Shown: positions 6,373 through 14,667 of the stretch, in pieces
How positions within the stretch are numbered: position 1 is the first letter of the stretch
Layout: each line of letters starts with the position of its first letter
Virus record (IMG/VR): IMGVR_UViG_3300024059_000004
Location: 1-46,654 of that record
DNA from: a virus
Reading direction: 5' to 3' (one strand)
DNA: 46,654 nucleotides
Position numbers and translations under genes: made by a program
Notes under the pieces: generated by a model
Databases searched by the model: none
What the model was told of the DNA's origin: nothing
The model's input: the letters and a program-made list of their open reading frames with translations, nothing else

Positions 6373-6610
6373 CTTATACAGATTCGACGTTGATTATATT
6401 GACGAGGAACGAGGCAGCAAGCGCATAGAGTGTGAAGATGGCGATTATGTTCTGGCAGAAGACGCACTCAAGCTACAAGCAGAGGTGGATCGGTATGACA
6501 AACGCATGGTTAAAGCCTTAAACATTCTGTCAGACGAGATACGAACAGTGAATGCACCAACATATTTATGGAACGCAATTCATGCGCTGAAGGGGAGCGT
6601 CGATGAGTGA
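6365..6610 (+). CDS. small protein, unknown (81 aa)
   Basis: An acidic protein (MSDLYRFDVDYIDEERGSK...) with a beta-rich N-terminus and helical C-terminal half. The start at 6365 overlaps the upstream stop, and GAGG lies just before it. No family is recognised. Confidence 0.6.
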   Translation: MSDLYRFDVDYIDEERGSKRIECEDGDYVLAEDALKLQAEVDRYDKRMVKALNILSDEIRTVNAPTYLWNAIHALKGSVDE

Positions 6611-6785
6611 CGACACACCTAATCAGCAACTTCTGGTACTACAGATAGTCACAGTCCTGTCACTCATTATACTCTTTGTTTGGCTAGGCCATCTAGTTGC
6701 CTTAACCAAAGTTGAGATCGGAGGTGTTCGTAAACTGAACCCTGAGTATTTTGAAACTTATAATCAATGCGGAGAGCAACCATGA
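6603..6785 (+). CDS. single-span membrane protein, unknown (60 aa)
   Basis: One strong membrane segment at about residues 10-33 (LLVLQIVTVLSLIILFVWLGHL...), with a short polar N-terminus and a basic-then-polar C-terminus. The start overlaps the previous gene by 8 bases. Such small phage membrane proteins may influence superinfection or lysis; there is no direct evidence here. Confidence 0.6.
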   Translation: MSDDTPNQQLLVLQIVTVLSLIILFVWLGHLVALTKVEIGGVRKLNPEYFETYNQCGEQP

Positions 6786-7063
6786 GTGATGTAATGACAA
6801 CCACTCTTGGAGAATACCAAGCAAAAGTGGATGCACTGCAAGCCGAGGTTGAAGAATTAAAGGCCGATGATAAACGACTTCGCGGACACCTTGCTGCGGA
6901 ACGGAAACTAGCAAAGCAAACCATTAAGGATTTGAGGGCCGGGGTGGCTCGGTTGGAGCAAATGATTAACCGTGCCAATATGTTGCTGCAAGACGGTTAT
7001 GTTAATGCAGCTATGCGAGCACTTGATCCACCAACAACGGGGAGCGACGATGAGCTACGGTAA
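6782..7063 (+). CDS. coiled-coil protein, unknown (93 aa)
   Basis: Residues 10-75 form a long heptad-rich helix (YQAKVDALQAEVEELKADDK...). It starts with an ATGA overlap on the membrane protein gene. It shares character with the next gene, which also has an AEVE(E/R)L heptad stretch. No family is recognised. Confidence 0.65.
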   Translation: MSDVMTTTLGEYQAKVDALQAEVEELKADDKRLRGHLAAERKLAKQTIKDLRAGVARLEQMINRANMLLQDGYVNAAMRALDPPTTGSDDELR

Positions 7064-7265
7064 AGACCACGTATACAAAGTCCAGCGTGATGAGGCGCGA
7101 GCTGAGGTGGAGCGGTTGAAGCGATACGAATGCAGTTGGACTGAGTGCGGAGCGCAGAAGAAAAACAGGGAGCTACAGGCCGAGGTAGAACGGTTGAGAA
7201 CTGAACTAACAAAATATCATCAGCTTAAATCCGAATTAGATGATGCGGAGAGCAACGATGTATAA
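7050..7265 (+). CDS. coiled-coil protein, unknown (71 aa)
   Basis: Two heptad stretches (EARAEVERLKRYE and NRELQAEVERLRTEL) flank a short Cys-containing turn (CSWTEC). Its similarity to the preceding coiled-coil gene may reflect duplication or merely composition. The start at 7050 is preceded by GGGGAG. The stop overlaps the next start by 8 bases. Confidence 0.6.
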   Translation: MSYGKDHVYKVQRDEARAEVERLKRYECSWTECGAQKKNRELQAEVERLRTELTKYHQLKSELDDAESNDV

Positions 7266-7359
7266 ATGGATTATAGGACTTGTTGTTATAGGCATACTGA
7301 TGTGGCTCGCAGCAGAGTACGAGTATGTGCCTAAAGTTTATGGGGTCCCATTCCTATGA
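7258..7359 (+). CDS. 33-residue membrane protein
   Basis: A 33-residue open frame: MYKWIIGLVVIGILMWLAAE then a polar tail ending GVPFL. One membrane span at residues 3-19. A GCGGAGAG ribosome binding site precedes it and its stop overlaps the next ATG (ATGA). The position and signals support translation despite the length. Confidence 0.55.
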   Translation: MYKWIIGLVVIGILMWLAAEYEYVPKVYGVPFL

Positions 7360-7886
7360 AGAACATGGGGTCATCACCGACCACCTATGCGCGTAGGCTG
7401 AAGCGATACTACGAGGACATGATGGCTGGCTTAGAATATGAGGCCAACCCACCATGCGGCGATTGTATCGCGTGTTGCAGCAGTGGATTCGACATTAGTT
7501 TTACTCCGCACGCGGACGAAGGGCGTGAGTATTTATTTGTGAATGGTGTACTCCCCAAAACCCAAGATGGAGTATGTGCCCACCTGATTGATGGCAAGTG
7601 TGTTGTGTACGACGACCGCCCGGCAATATGTCGCCGGTACGATTGTCGAACTCTGGCTTTTGGTGGGGTAACCTCGAAGTACCCATTGGTCGCGGAAGCA
7701 GCTGCACAGTGGGATGTCGAAGGGTCTGTCAAAACAAATGCTGACCGAAAGGTGCTGGCTCTGATCCCGGTTGAGGCCAAGGGCATGGTGATGCGCGGTG
7801 ACCATATTAGGGACAGATTGCAACTGGTGGGCTTAACCAACCGAGCTATTGTCGTGGCAGGATTGAAAGTGGAGGACAAGCGGTGA
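7356..7886 (+). CDS. YkgJ-family cysteine-cluster protein
   Basis: The protein carries the CxxCxxCC cluster of the YkgJ/UPF0153 family: CGDCIACC near residues 29-36, then CAHLIDGKCVVYDDRPAICR and RYDC at about 72-97. The family is widespread in bacteria and is thought to bind a metal or an Fe-S cluster; its reaction is unsettled. Length (176 aa) is normal. It is unusual in a phage early block. It is coupled to its neighbours by ATGA upstream and GTGA downstream. Confidence 0.8.
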   Translation: MKNMGSSPTTYARRLKRYYEDMMAGLEYEANPPCGDCIACCSSGFDISFTPHADEGREYLFVNGVLPKTQDGVCAHLIDGKCVVYDDRPAICRRYDCRTLAFGGVTSKYPLVAEAAAQWDVEGSVKTNADRKVLALIPVEAKGMVMRGDHIRDRLQLVGLTNRAIVVAGLKVEDKR

Positions 7887-8152
7887 GCAAGCAGATGGCG
7901 AGGAAAAGTTTCTTCCCTGAAATCTGGTCGAAGCTGGTACTCGAAGATTTCGCGAAGGATGGAATCATGGGAGATTTCGTCAAGCCTGAATCAGTGGGAC
8001 CAGACTGGCCACAGTACGCCGGGATAAAAAAGAACATTCAGGAGTATCATAGTGACGCGCAAGCGAAAGCCGTTGCTGACAAAATTGATGATCACATAAT
8101 GGATGCGATTTCTTACGGACTATCGGTGGTGCACATTCATGCTAAGTCCTGA
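7883..8152 (+). CDS. small protein, unknown (89 aa)
   Basis: The start is GTG at 7883, overlapping the upstream stop as GTGA; an ATG at 7895 is an alternative. The product is helical and charged, with no membrane segment. No family is recognised. Confidence 0.55.
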   Translation: MSKQMARKSFFPEIWSKLVLEDFAKDGIMGDFVKPESVGPDWPQYAGIKKNIQEYHSDAQAKAVADKIDDHIMDAISYGLSVVHIHAKS

Positions 8153-8324
8153 GTATAGAGGTGTGGAGGCGAACGAGAAATATAAGTCTCTGGAGGTGCA
8201 AGCTGCGCGTAAGCTAAATAGCATTCCTGAGTTTCGTCGTGACAAACCTGATGAGTATTTTACTAGAAAGGACATGGCTGAGATTGCTGAAATCCATACT
8301 CGAATGAAACTGGTGCAATTTTGA
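8139..8324 (+). CDS. small protein, unknown (61 aa)
   Basis: The product MLSPEYRGVEANEKYKSLEV... is charged and helical. It overlaps the preceding gene by 14 bases. No family is recognised and no clear ribosome binding site is present, so it may depend on upstream translation. Confidence 0.5.
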   Translation: MLSPEYRGVEANEKYKSLEVQAARKLNSIPEFRRDKPDEYFTRKDMAEIAEIHTRMKLVQF

Positions 8325-8371
8325 ATCAGTGGTATCCTGTACGGCACTGGATTTTTAGTGTGGTGTACGAA

Positions 8372-8914
8372 ATGAGATATTTACTATTGTTTTTACTATT
8401 GCTTCCGTTTACTTCAGAAGCCGATTGTGGGCATGGCAACAACCCATGTGTTGAGCCAATCCCCGGCCCCCAAGGACCACAAGGTGAGCAGGGTATCCAA
8501 GGGGAACAAGGACCGAAAGGTGACAAAGGTGATACCGGAATGAAGGGGATGACTGGCTCTGTGGGTGCTGACGGACGTTCAGTGGCTGGCCCTAAGGGTG
8601 ATCCCGGTGTCGCGGGAGTTGATGGTATTGATGGTAAGGATTACCTGAACTCGGACACGCTTTCAGATGATGAAATTTCTGAGCTATTCGCGGGGGCAAC
8701 TGCGATGGCAGGTTTGGATTTTGATAGTACGACTACCAAGACCCAAGTTGGTCTTGCGGTTGGGTACTACGATGGCGAAGACAGTTTGGCTATTGGTATC
8801 GCCAGAGTCTGGGATTCGGAGCGAATGGGTGATGTACTGTTCTCGATCAAGACAACTGTCGATGAACTTAATGGTCACCGGCCTATAGTCGGTGCAGCGA
8901 TCTGGAAATTTTGA
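8372..8914 (+). CDS. secreted collagen-like protein
   Basis: The ATG at 8372 starts a signal peptide (MRYLLLFLLLLPFTSEA, likely cut before DCGHG). An in-frame TTG at 8321 overlapping the upstream stop is an alternative start. After a short Cys-containing segment comes a collagen-like Gly-X-Y stretch of about 20 triplets (GPQGPQGEQGIQGEQGPKG...), which forms trimers. A C-terminal globular domain of about 85 residues follows, with a repeated TTKTQVGLAVGYYDGE-like beta pattern reminiscent of YadA/Hia-type trimer anchors. Phage collagen-like proteins are usually fibre parts, but a signal peptide means export from the host cell. A role at the infected cell surface is inference. Confidence 0.75.
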   Translation: MRYLLLFLLLLPFTSEADCGHGNNPCVEPIPGPQGPQGEQGIQGEQGPKGDKGDTGMKGMTGSVGADGRSVAGPKGDPGVAGVDGIDGKDYLNSDTLSDDEISELFAGATAMAGLDFDSTTTKTQVGLAVGYYDGEDSLAIGIARVWDSERMGDVLFSIKTTVDELNGHRPIVGAAIWKF

Positions 8915-8915
8915 T

Positions 8916-9491
8916 ATGAGTAATCAAACTGAGTACGACGAGGAAATCACTGAGGAAGTGGTGTTAAGCCGGTGGGATAAAATCAAACAGTGGATTGAGA
9001 TTGTCGTGGCTACTAAGAAAGTTGCCATGCTGATCTGGTCACTGGTCTTCGCAACTGGTACAGCAGTGGTGGTCGGTGAAGCTACTGACACCAAACCCAT
9101 TCGAGAGGCAGCTGTCGCTATGGGCTTACTTAATGAAAAGGTGCCACTGAACCCCAGCGCTGAACCCTATATTGATGAACTGCTCGCGCTGCAAGCCGAT
9201 GTGTTTATGCTTCAGGATGAAATCAAATCCCATACCCATAAGATAACATGGGAAGGACACACCCACGATTTAGCGGAGCACGAGCATGATCACGAGCATC
9301 CCGCACAGGACCTTAGTCACAAGCACGTAGCACCAGTTCCTGTATTAGTCGCGCACGAGCATGACCCTGTAACTCACGAGCATAGGCTACCGGCGCACGA
9401 ACACGAGGGTGAGAACATCAGCGCGGCTGAGCTCGCAGGACAGCTGGCCATCGATGACGCGGTACTCAAGCATATAAAATATGACCACTGA
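8916..9491 (+). CDS. membrane-anchored His-x-His repeat protein
   Basis: A 191-residue protein: acidic N-terminus, one membrane span at about residues 37-55 (KVAMLIWSLVFATGTAVVVG), a helical spacer, then a region with eight H-x-H motifs (HTH, HTH, HEHDHEH, HKH, HEH, HEH, HEH), 16 histidines in about 70 residues. Strings of HxH bind iron along the axis of trimeric phage fibre tips such as T4 gp37; they can also simply bind metals. It starts one base after the collagen-like gene's stop and overlaps the collar-domain gene. Function is unknown; metal binding is likely. Confidence 0.7.
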   Translation: MSNQTEYDEEITEEVVLSRWDKIKQWIEIVVATKKVAMLIWSLVFATGTAVVVGEATDTKPIREAAVAMGLLNEKVPLNPSAEPYIDELLALQADVFMLQDEIKSHTHKITWEGHTHDLAEHEHDHEHPAQDLSHKHVAPVPVLVAHEHDPVTHEHRLPAHEHEGENISAAELAGQLAIDDAVLKHIKYDH

Positions 9492-9768
9492 GAAACCCGA
9501 ATACCAAGGACTAGAACCTATCCTACTCCCTGCGGATGGTCGCACACTGAGTCGTTATGATTGGCCTCGTTGTTACGAAAAAATTGGTGGGGCGGTATGG
9601 GAAGATGGCGTTCGGTTTTCACTACCAATTCGCGGTCCTGAAACCATGCGGGACCCAGCTTCATTTGCGAACATCAAGCGTGAATGTTTTGTCAATGTGC
9701 GTTTAGGCACGTACTTTACTCAGGCAACCAAGATCGACGAACTAGACGAATTACTACGGATACGTTAA
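9481..9768 (+). CDS. stand-alone phage tail-collar domain protein
   Basis: The 95-residue product matches the phage tail collar domain core: ILLPADGRTLSRYDWPRCY, IGGAVWEDG and RFSLPIRG follow the family pattern of 'PCDGR-LSR-YP-L---IG--yG-G-T-FNLPDLRG'. The domain normally sits near the C-terminus of long tail fibres; here it is a whole protein. It overlaps the HxH gene by 11 bases and the sulfotransferase gene by one base (TAATG). Confidence 0.75.
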   Translation: MTTEKPEYQGLEPILLPADGRTLSRYDWPRCYEKIGGAVWEDGVRFSLPIRGPETMRDPASFANIKRECFVNVRLGTYFTQATKIDELDELLRIR

Positions 9769-10601
9769 TGACGAAACAAATACATTTTATCGCGGGGCTA
9801 CCCCGCTCTGGCTCCACACTTCTCTGCAACATACTTAATCAAAATCCAGATTTTCATGCTACTTCTACCTCAGGGATTCTTGATGTTATTTTAGCAATAC
9901 GCAACCAGTGGGAAAATTTAGTTACTTTCAAAGCATCACCCAATAAAGCAGGTAAGGCTGCGGTGCTTAATGGTATGCTGCATAATTATGTGAGTGTCAT
10001 TGATAGGCCAATTGTGTTTGATAAGTCTCGAGGATGGCCAGCCCACATTGCATTAGCGGATGTGATCCTTGACCAGCCAGCTAAAATAATTGTGCCAGTT
10101 AGGAAGATCACTGACATCCTATCTTCGTTTGAAGGACTCTATAGGAGGAATGCTCACGACTGGCAATTCCCCCAAGAAAAAAATCACTTTAACGAGTGGC
10201 AAACGGTAGAGGGGCGAGCGGATATATGGATGCGAAATGACCAGCCAGTAGGGTCGGCATTTAATGTGATTCGTGATGCCATTTCTCGTGGGTATGCAGA
10301 CCGACTACACTTCATTGAGTTTGAATCTTTGGTGTCTAACCCGAAACAAACTTTGCAAGCTATGTACAGCTTTTTAGGATTGAAGTATTACACCCATAAT
10401 TTTAATCGTGTTGAGCAGGTAACCCATGAGAATGATGACTTGCATGGCATACCGGGGCTACATGTTATCCGTAGTAAGGTAGAGGCTCCACCACAATATG
10501 GGTCTACATTAATCGGAGAGCACGTGTACCGCAAATTTGATAATGCTGAGTTCTGGAGACCAAAAGAAGTAGCTACTGGACCACTGAGAGTGCAGCTCTA
10601 G
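9768..10601 (+). CDS. sulfotransferase family protein
   Basis: The 277-residue protein begins KQIHFIAGLPRSGSTLLCNIL, the 5'-phosphosulfate-binding loop of PAPS-dependent sulfotransferases (residues 10-18). A 3'-phosphate-binding stretch IVPVRKITDILSSFEGLY follows near residue 105, and the C-terminal FESLVSNPKQTL..YSFLGL is typical of the family. These enzymes move sulfate from PAPS to hydroxyl or amine groups of sugars, lipids or proteins. The substrate is not visible. A phage copy beside surface-type proteins and the terminase could modify virion glycans or host envelope sugars. Start by TAATG overlap. The local AT content is somewhat higher than its neighbours, hinting at acquisition. Confidence 0.85.
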   Translation: MTKQIHFIAGLPRSGSTLLCNILNQNPDFHATSTSGILDVILAIRNQWENLVTFKASPNKAGKAAVLNGMLHNYVSVIDRPIVFDKSRGWPAHIALADVILDQPAKIIVPVRKITDILSSFEGLYRRNAHDWQFPQEKNHFNEWQTVEGRADIWMRNDQPVGSAFNVIRDAISRGYADRLHFIEFESLVSNPKQTLQAMYSFLGLKYYTHNFNRVEQVTHENDDLHGIPGLHVIRSKVEAPPQYGSTLIGEHVYRKFDNAEFWRPKEVATGPLRVQL

Positions 10602-12004
10602 TGTCTCAAGACATAGCCCGGGTCTACAACGCTACTCCGACACTCGCGGAGTTCCACGCGTCTGACGCGCCGTTTCGTCTGGTTCGAGGTCCAGTAGGGT
10701 CAGGGAAGTCCGTGGCACTCGGTGCCATCGAAGTGGTGCGTAGAGCATCCGAGACTCCCCCAAGTCAGGATGGGGTGAGGCGATCACGCTGTGTCGTAGT
10801 GCGGAATACTTTACAACAACTGAAGTCAACTTGTCTGGTAACCATGCAGGAATGGATACGGCCAATTTCAGTGTGGAAAGTTTCGGAAGCGACATTGTTT
10901 ATTGCTTTCACTCCTGCTGATGGCATTCCAGTATCGTGCGAAGTTTTAATGCTACCTCTGGACACACCGGAAAACCAACAAAGATTATTGTCTCTCGAGC
11001 TGACGTTTGCTTGGGTATCGGAGTTCCGCGAAATCCCTTTAGAGATATTACAGGCCGTTTTTTCGCGATGTGGTCGCTATCCTTCGCGTGCGAACGTGAA
11101 AGATTATTGGTATGGCCTTTTCGGGGAAACGAACTCATTTTCCGAGGATAGCGATTACTATGACTTTTTGGAAGTGGAGAGACCGAACAATGTGGATTAT
11201 TTCGTACAGCCGGGGGCGTTTGAAGAAGGCGCGGAGAATAGAGAAAACCTACCACCGAGGTACTATGAGGACTTGCTGGAAGCGAACTCACCGGCTTGGT
11301 GTGAACAATACATCCACAATAAAATTACCCCGTCACTATCAGGCCAAGCGGTCTTTGCAAAGTCGTTCAACCCCGAGTTCCATATTCGTGAACGCCTGTT
11401 TGCAGATTACGGGAGGCCAATCGTCTTGGGGTGCGATACAGGCAGGAACCCTGCGCTCGTTGCGGGGCAGATTGACGCGCGTGGGCGGCTCCTTGTTCTG
11501 GGTTCAGTATGGGCAGAAAACATGGGCATCGAAAAATTTATCGCGACCACGGCCCGTCCGTTTCTGTTGGAGAATTTCCAAGGAGGAAAGTTCTTTATCT
11601 CTATGGACCCAGCAGGGAGGCAGCGATCACAGATAGGTGAGGAATCTGTGAAGATGGCCGTTGAACGATTAGGCTTTTCTGTTATATTGGCCCCTACCAA
11701 CGATATTACTCCAAGGCTCAGAGCAGTTGAGCGATACTTGGGGCTGCAGATCGATGGGGGAGGTGGTCTGTTAATTGATAGGCGGTTAAACAATGATCTA
11801 CTCTTGGCACTACAAAGAGACTATCGCTACCCTCGCGACAAGAAGGGCGTGCTTGCTGAAAAGCCTGACAAAGGTCACCCAGAGTCCGATTTGGCAGATG
11901 GGCTGCAATACCTTTGTTTATCAGCAGCGTCGAATGTGCTGGCGCGAGCGATGACTCCTGTGATCACCGTAGCACCACCACCACCCACAGCGGCATGGAC
12001 TTAG
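10601..12004 (+). CDS. terL: terminase large subunit
   Basis: The packaging motor and nuclease. The ATPase domain shows Walker A GPVGSGKS (residues 30-37) and a Walker B-like LTFAWVSE with the acidic E141. The RNase H-like nuclease domain shows the first aspartate D279 (LGCDTGRNPA), D336 (SMDPAG) and the last acidic cluster SDLADG near 429-434. Length (467 aa) is normal. The start is GTG sharing one base with the sulfotransferase stop (TAGTG). The probable small subunit is 4.4 kb upstream. Confidence 0.93.
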   Translation: MSQDIARVYNATPTLAEFHASDAPFRLVRGPVGSGKSVALGAIEVVRRASETPPSQDGVRRSRCVVVRNTLQQLKSTCLVTMQEWIRPISVWKVSEATLFIAFTPADGIPVSCEVLMLPLDTPENQQRLLSLELTFAWVSEFREIPLEILQAVFSRCGRYPSRANVKDYWYGLFGETNSFSEDSDYYDFLEVERPNNVDYFVQPGAFEEGAENRENLPPRYYEDLLEANSPAWCEQYIHNKITPSLSGQAVFAKSFNPEFHIRERLFADYGRPIVLGCDTGRNPALVAGQIDARGRLLVLGSVWAENMGIEKFIATTARPFLLENFQGGKFFISMDPAGRQRSQIGEESVKMAVERLGFSVILAPTNDITPRLRAVERYLGLQIDGGGGLLIDRRLNNDLLLALQRDYRYPRDKKGVLAEKPDKGHPESDLADGLQYLCLSAASNVLARAMTPVITVAPPPPTAAWT

Positions 12005-12006
12005 TG

Positions 12007-12035
12007 TTGACAAGCACTCAGCATCAACTTATTCT
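12007..12035 (+). promoter_or_regulatory. sigma-70 promoter before the portal gene
   Basis: TTGACA at 12007-12012, a 17-base spacer, and TATTCT at 12030-12035, in the 58-base gap between the large terminase and portal genes. It would raise expression of the portal-capsid block. Confidence 0.55.
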
Positions 12036-12062
12036 TTAGCAAACCTACCTTAGGATTTGTCT

Positions 12063-14216
12063 ATGCCTTCAGGCATCACAACACAAGCGGATGTCCGAAA
12101 TCTGTCGCTAGGCGGCGGTAATCCAGCGCGGCCCCCTCAAGATCGTAACACTGTCGGCATACCCTCTCCGGTAAAAGATACCGCAGGGACGCACGGTATG
12201 TTGCGTGTCATCTCCAATGGTGAGATGCAAAACGCTGAAATGGCCGAGCAGGAAGCGATACGCGCGGAAGCGCAGCAAGCTGATGAATACAAGAAGCAAG
12301 GCATTGCAGGACATATTAGGACCATGTTTTACCAGTTCAGGTCTGACCGCGAGACACGTGGTATATCAGATCGACTTGTGGAATCTCTTAGGGCATACCG
12401 AGGTGAGTACACCCCGCAAAAGAAAGCATCTATCACGCAGTTCGGGGGCAGTGAGGTTTATGCCAAGCTCACCCAAGTAAAGTGCCGTGGCGCTACTTCG
12501 ATGCTTCGAGATATTTATCTTGCCGGTGACCGGCCATGGTTCATCGAACCTACTCCTGACCCCGTACTACCAGAAGACGTTACCAAGTCTGTTCTGGAGC
12601 TCGTAACATCAGAGGTTCAAAAACTTCAAGATGCTGGTGAACCAGTCGATCACAACACGGTTACTGATCGAATAAAGCAACTCACAGGCAGTGCGCGAAA
12701 AGCGGCACTGAAGGAAGCGAAGAAAGACGCTGATCAAGCTACGCGATATCTTGACGACATGCTGGTGGAAGGTCACTTCTACGACAAGCTGACCGAGTTC
12801 CTACACAACATAGCGATATTCCCGTTTGCATTTATGAAGGGACCAGTTGTGCGTATGGCTACCGATGTCAGATGGGAAAACGGCGCAGCAGTTGTAAAAG
12901 ACATTCCAAAAATGTACTGGACCGCTCCATCCCCATTCGACATTTACTGGAGCAGCCAAGTTGATTACTTCGAGAATTCCCCAATTATTGAGCACCTTAG
13001 ACTCCAGCGTTCAGACCTTAATAATCTCTTGGGTGTCCCGGGATATGACGACGATGCCATCCGAATGGCATTGGATGAATACGGGCAAGGTGGCCTTTCT
13101 GATTGGCTCGACTATACCGATACCGAAAAAGCCCATTTGGAATTGCGTCAAGATCCACACATCAATCATTCAGACGAAATAGACACTCTGGAGTGGCACG
13201 GAAATATTCAAGGCAAGATGCTGCTGGACTATGGATACAACAAAGAAGAAATCCCTGACCCGGACAAAGACTATTTCTGCACAGCATGGCTGGTCGGTTA
13301 TCACATCATCAAGGTTCAGATCGACCCTAACCCGCGCAAACGCCATCCCTACTACAAGTCATCATTCGAGAAAATCCCCGGTGCTATAGTTGGTAACGGT
13401 GTGCCCGAAATTATGTCGGACGTACAGGATGTCGCGAATGCTTCATTGCGGGCTCTGGTGAATAACTTGAGTATCGCGTCAGGACCGCAGGTCGTGATTA
13501 ACGACGACCGCGTGTCACCAAACACAAACACGGATGATCTATACCCGTGGAAGCGTTGGCACACACTGACCGATCCTATGGGTTCATCAGAGCCAGCAAT
13601 TACTTTTTTCCAACCTGATTCACGTTCAGCTGAACTGCTTAATGTCTACGGGCAAATGAGTATTCTTGCTGACGAGATATCAGCAATACCTCGTTATATG
13701 ACCGGCTCAGCAGGAGGGCAAGGTCCTGCTGGTCGTACAGCGTCAGGATTAAGTATGCTGATGGAAAACGCAGGTAAAGTCATGCAGTCGGTTGCAGCGA
13801 ATATCGATGCTGATATATTTACCCCATTGCTACAACGACTTTATGATACGGTGTTACTGACAGATGATTCAGGCAGACTGCAGGGTGATGAAAATATTAG
13901 AGTCCGTGGTGTTACATTCGCGAATAAACGTGAGACTGAACGAGCCCGGATACTTGAATTTCTTCAACTTACGGCAAATCCCATGGACTCTCAGATTGTG
14001 GGTATGGAAGGTCGTGCAGAGCTGCTGCGTGAGACTGCTGATAGGATTGGATTGGATTACGCTAACATTGTACCAGACGCAGATGCTATGGCCGGTATGG
14101 CCGCTCAGCAGCCACCGCCCGGGACTCAAGAAGAAAAGCCCGGGTCCGGTGAAGCTGGCGCGGTTGACGAAGGCATGAAAGGTGCACAACGAGGCCCGGG
14201 AGGGCAAGCAGTATGA
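12063..14216 (+). CDS. portal protein
   Basis: At 717 residues this is within the range for podovirus portals. The order (after the large terminase, before scaffold and capsid) and the sequence fit: a central VPEIMSDVQDVANASLRALVNNLSIASGPQ stretch, then ADEISAIPRYMTG and a helical PAGRTASGLSMLMENAGK region, are typical of portal cores. The portal forms the dodecameric ring for DNA entry. The ATG at 12063 has AGGA seven bases upstream; a TTG at 12057 is less likely. The C-terminus is Pro/Gly-rich and disordered. Confidence 0.88.
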   Translation: MPSGITTQADVRNLSLGGGNPARPPQDRNTVGIPSPVKDTAGTHGMLRVISNGEMQNAEMAEQEAIRAEAQQADEYKKQGIAGHIRTMFYQFRSDRETRGISDRLVESLRAYRGEYTPQKKASITQFGGSEVYAKLTQVKCRGATSMLRDIYLAGDRPWFIEPTPDPVLPEDVTKSVLELVTSEVQKLQDAGEPVDHNTVTDRIKQLTGSARKAALKEAKKDADQATRYLDDMLVEGHFYDKLTEFLHNIAIFPFAFMKGPVVRMATDVRWENGAAVVKDIPKMYWTAPSPFDIYWSSQVDYFENSPIIEHLRLQRSDLNNLLGVPGYDDDAIRMALDEYGQGGLSDWLDYTDTEKAHLELRQDPHINHSDEIDTLEWHGNIQGKMLLDYGYNKEEIPDPDKDYFCTAWLVGYHIIKVQIDPNPRKRHPYYKSSFEKIPGAIVGNGVPEIMSDVQDVANASLRALVNNLSIASGPQVVINDDRVSPNTNTDDLYPWKRWHTLTDPMGSSEPAITFFQPDSRSAELLNVYGQMSILADEISAIPRYMTGSAGGQGPAGRTASGLSMLMENAGKVMQSVAANIDADIFTPLLQRLYDTVLLTDDSGRLQGDENIRVRGVTFANKRETERARILEFLQLTANPMDSQIVGMEGRAELLRETADRIGLDYANIVPDADAMAGMAAQQPPPGTQEEKPGSGEAGAVDEGMKGAQRGPGGQAV

Positions 14217-14503
14217 CCAACTTTAATCCGTATACCGGAAACAAACGTGTTGGCGGTCCCAAGAAAAAGGGCAAGCCATCAGTCAAAAAAATGCCTTACC
14301 CTAATAAAGGCAAAGGCCGCAAGCTGAAAATGTCCGAGGGCGGCGAGGTCAAAGAAGACAAAAGCTATTGGGACCAAGGCGTGGACGCGATCAAGGATTA
14401 TGTTGGTATCGGTGCTGGCCTTCGCGGTAAGCAAATTGACAAACAAGTGCAGGATGCTGTCGATGGCGTTCCAGCCAAAAAGCCAAAGAAAGAAGCGAAC
14501 TAA
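14213..14503 (+). CDS. small basic protein, unknown (96 aa)
   Basis: Residues 1-45 are strongly basic (KRVGGPKKKGKPSVKK), then MSEGGEV, a motif common in small phage virion proteins. The C-terminal half is mixed helical. It overlaps the portal stop by four bases and the next start by one. A minor head or DNA-contacting protein is possible. Confidence 0.65.
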   Translation: MTNFNPYTGNKRVGGPKKKGKPSVKKMPYPNKGKGRKLKMSEGGEVKEDKSYWDQGVDAIKDYVGIGAGLRGKQIDKQVQDAVDGVPAKKPKKEAN

Positions 14504-14655
14504 TGGCTCGCAGATCACAAGAACGCCAACGCGCACGCAATGGTGTTGACTCGTCAGGTTGGGATGGTAAGCCGTATAACCGCCCAACCCCGGTTACTCA
14601 TTTAGGTATCACCGTCACCTTTGGTGGTGTCGTCGTCACCTACGATCACACATAG
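14503..14655 (+). CDS. 50-residue protein, unknown
   Basis: An open frame MARRSQERQRARNGVDSSGW..., basic at the start and beta-rich at the end (HLGITVTFGGVVVTYDH). It starts by TAATG overlap and lies 12 bases before the next gene. No family is recognised; the overlap favours a real gene. Confidence 0.5.
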   Translation: MARRSQERQRARNGVDSSGWDGKPYNRPTPVTHLGITVTFGGVVVTYDHT

Positions 14656-14667
14656 AGGAAAATAGTA

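Noticed and set aside
7409-7879. 156-aa minus-strand frame opposite the YkgJ-type gene
   Set aside because: The plus frame has the complete cysteine cluster signature; the minus frame is its shadow.
10908-11793. Open frames antisense or frame-shifted within the large terminase gene
   Set aside because: The terminase frame has all motifs; the others show no homology-like patterns or start signals.
12057-12062. TTG start of the portal gene at 12057
   Set aside because: The ATG at 12063 has AGGA at correct spacing; TTG does not.
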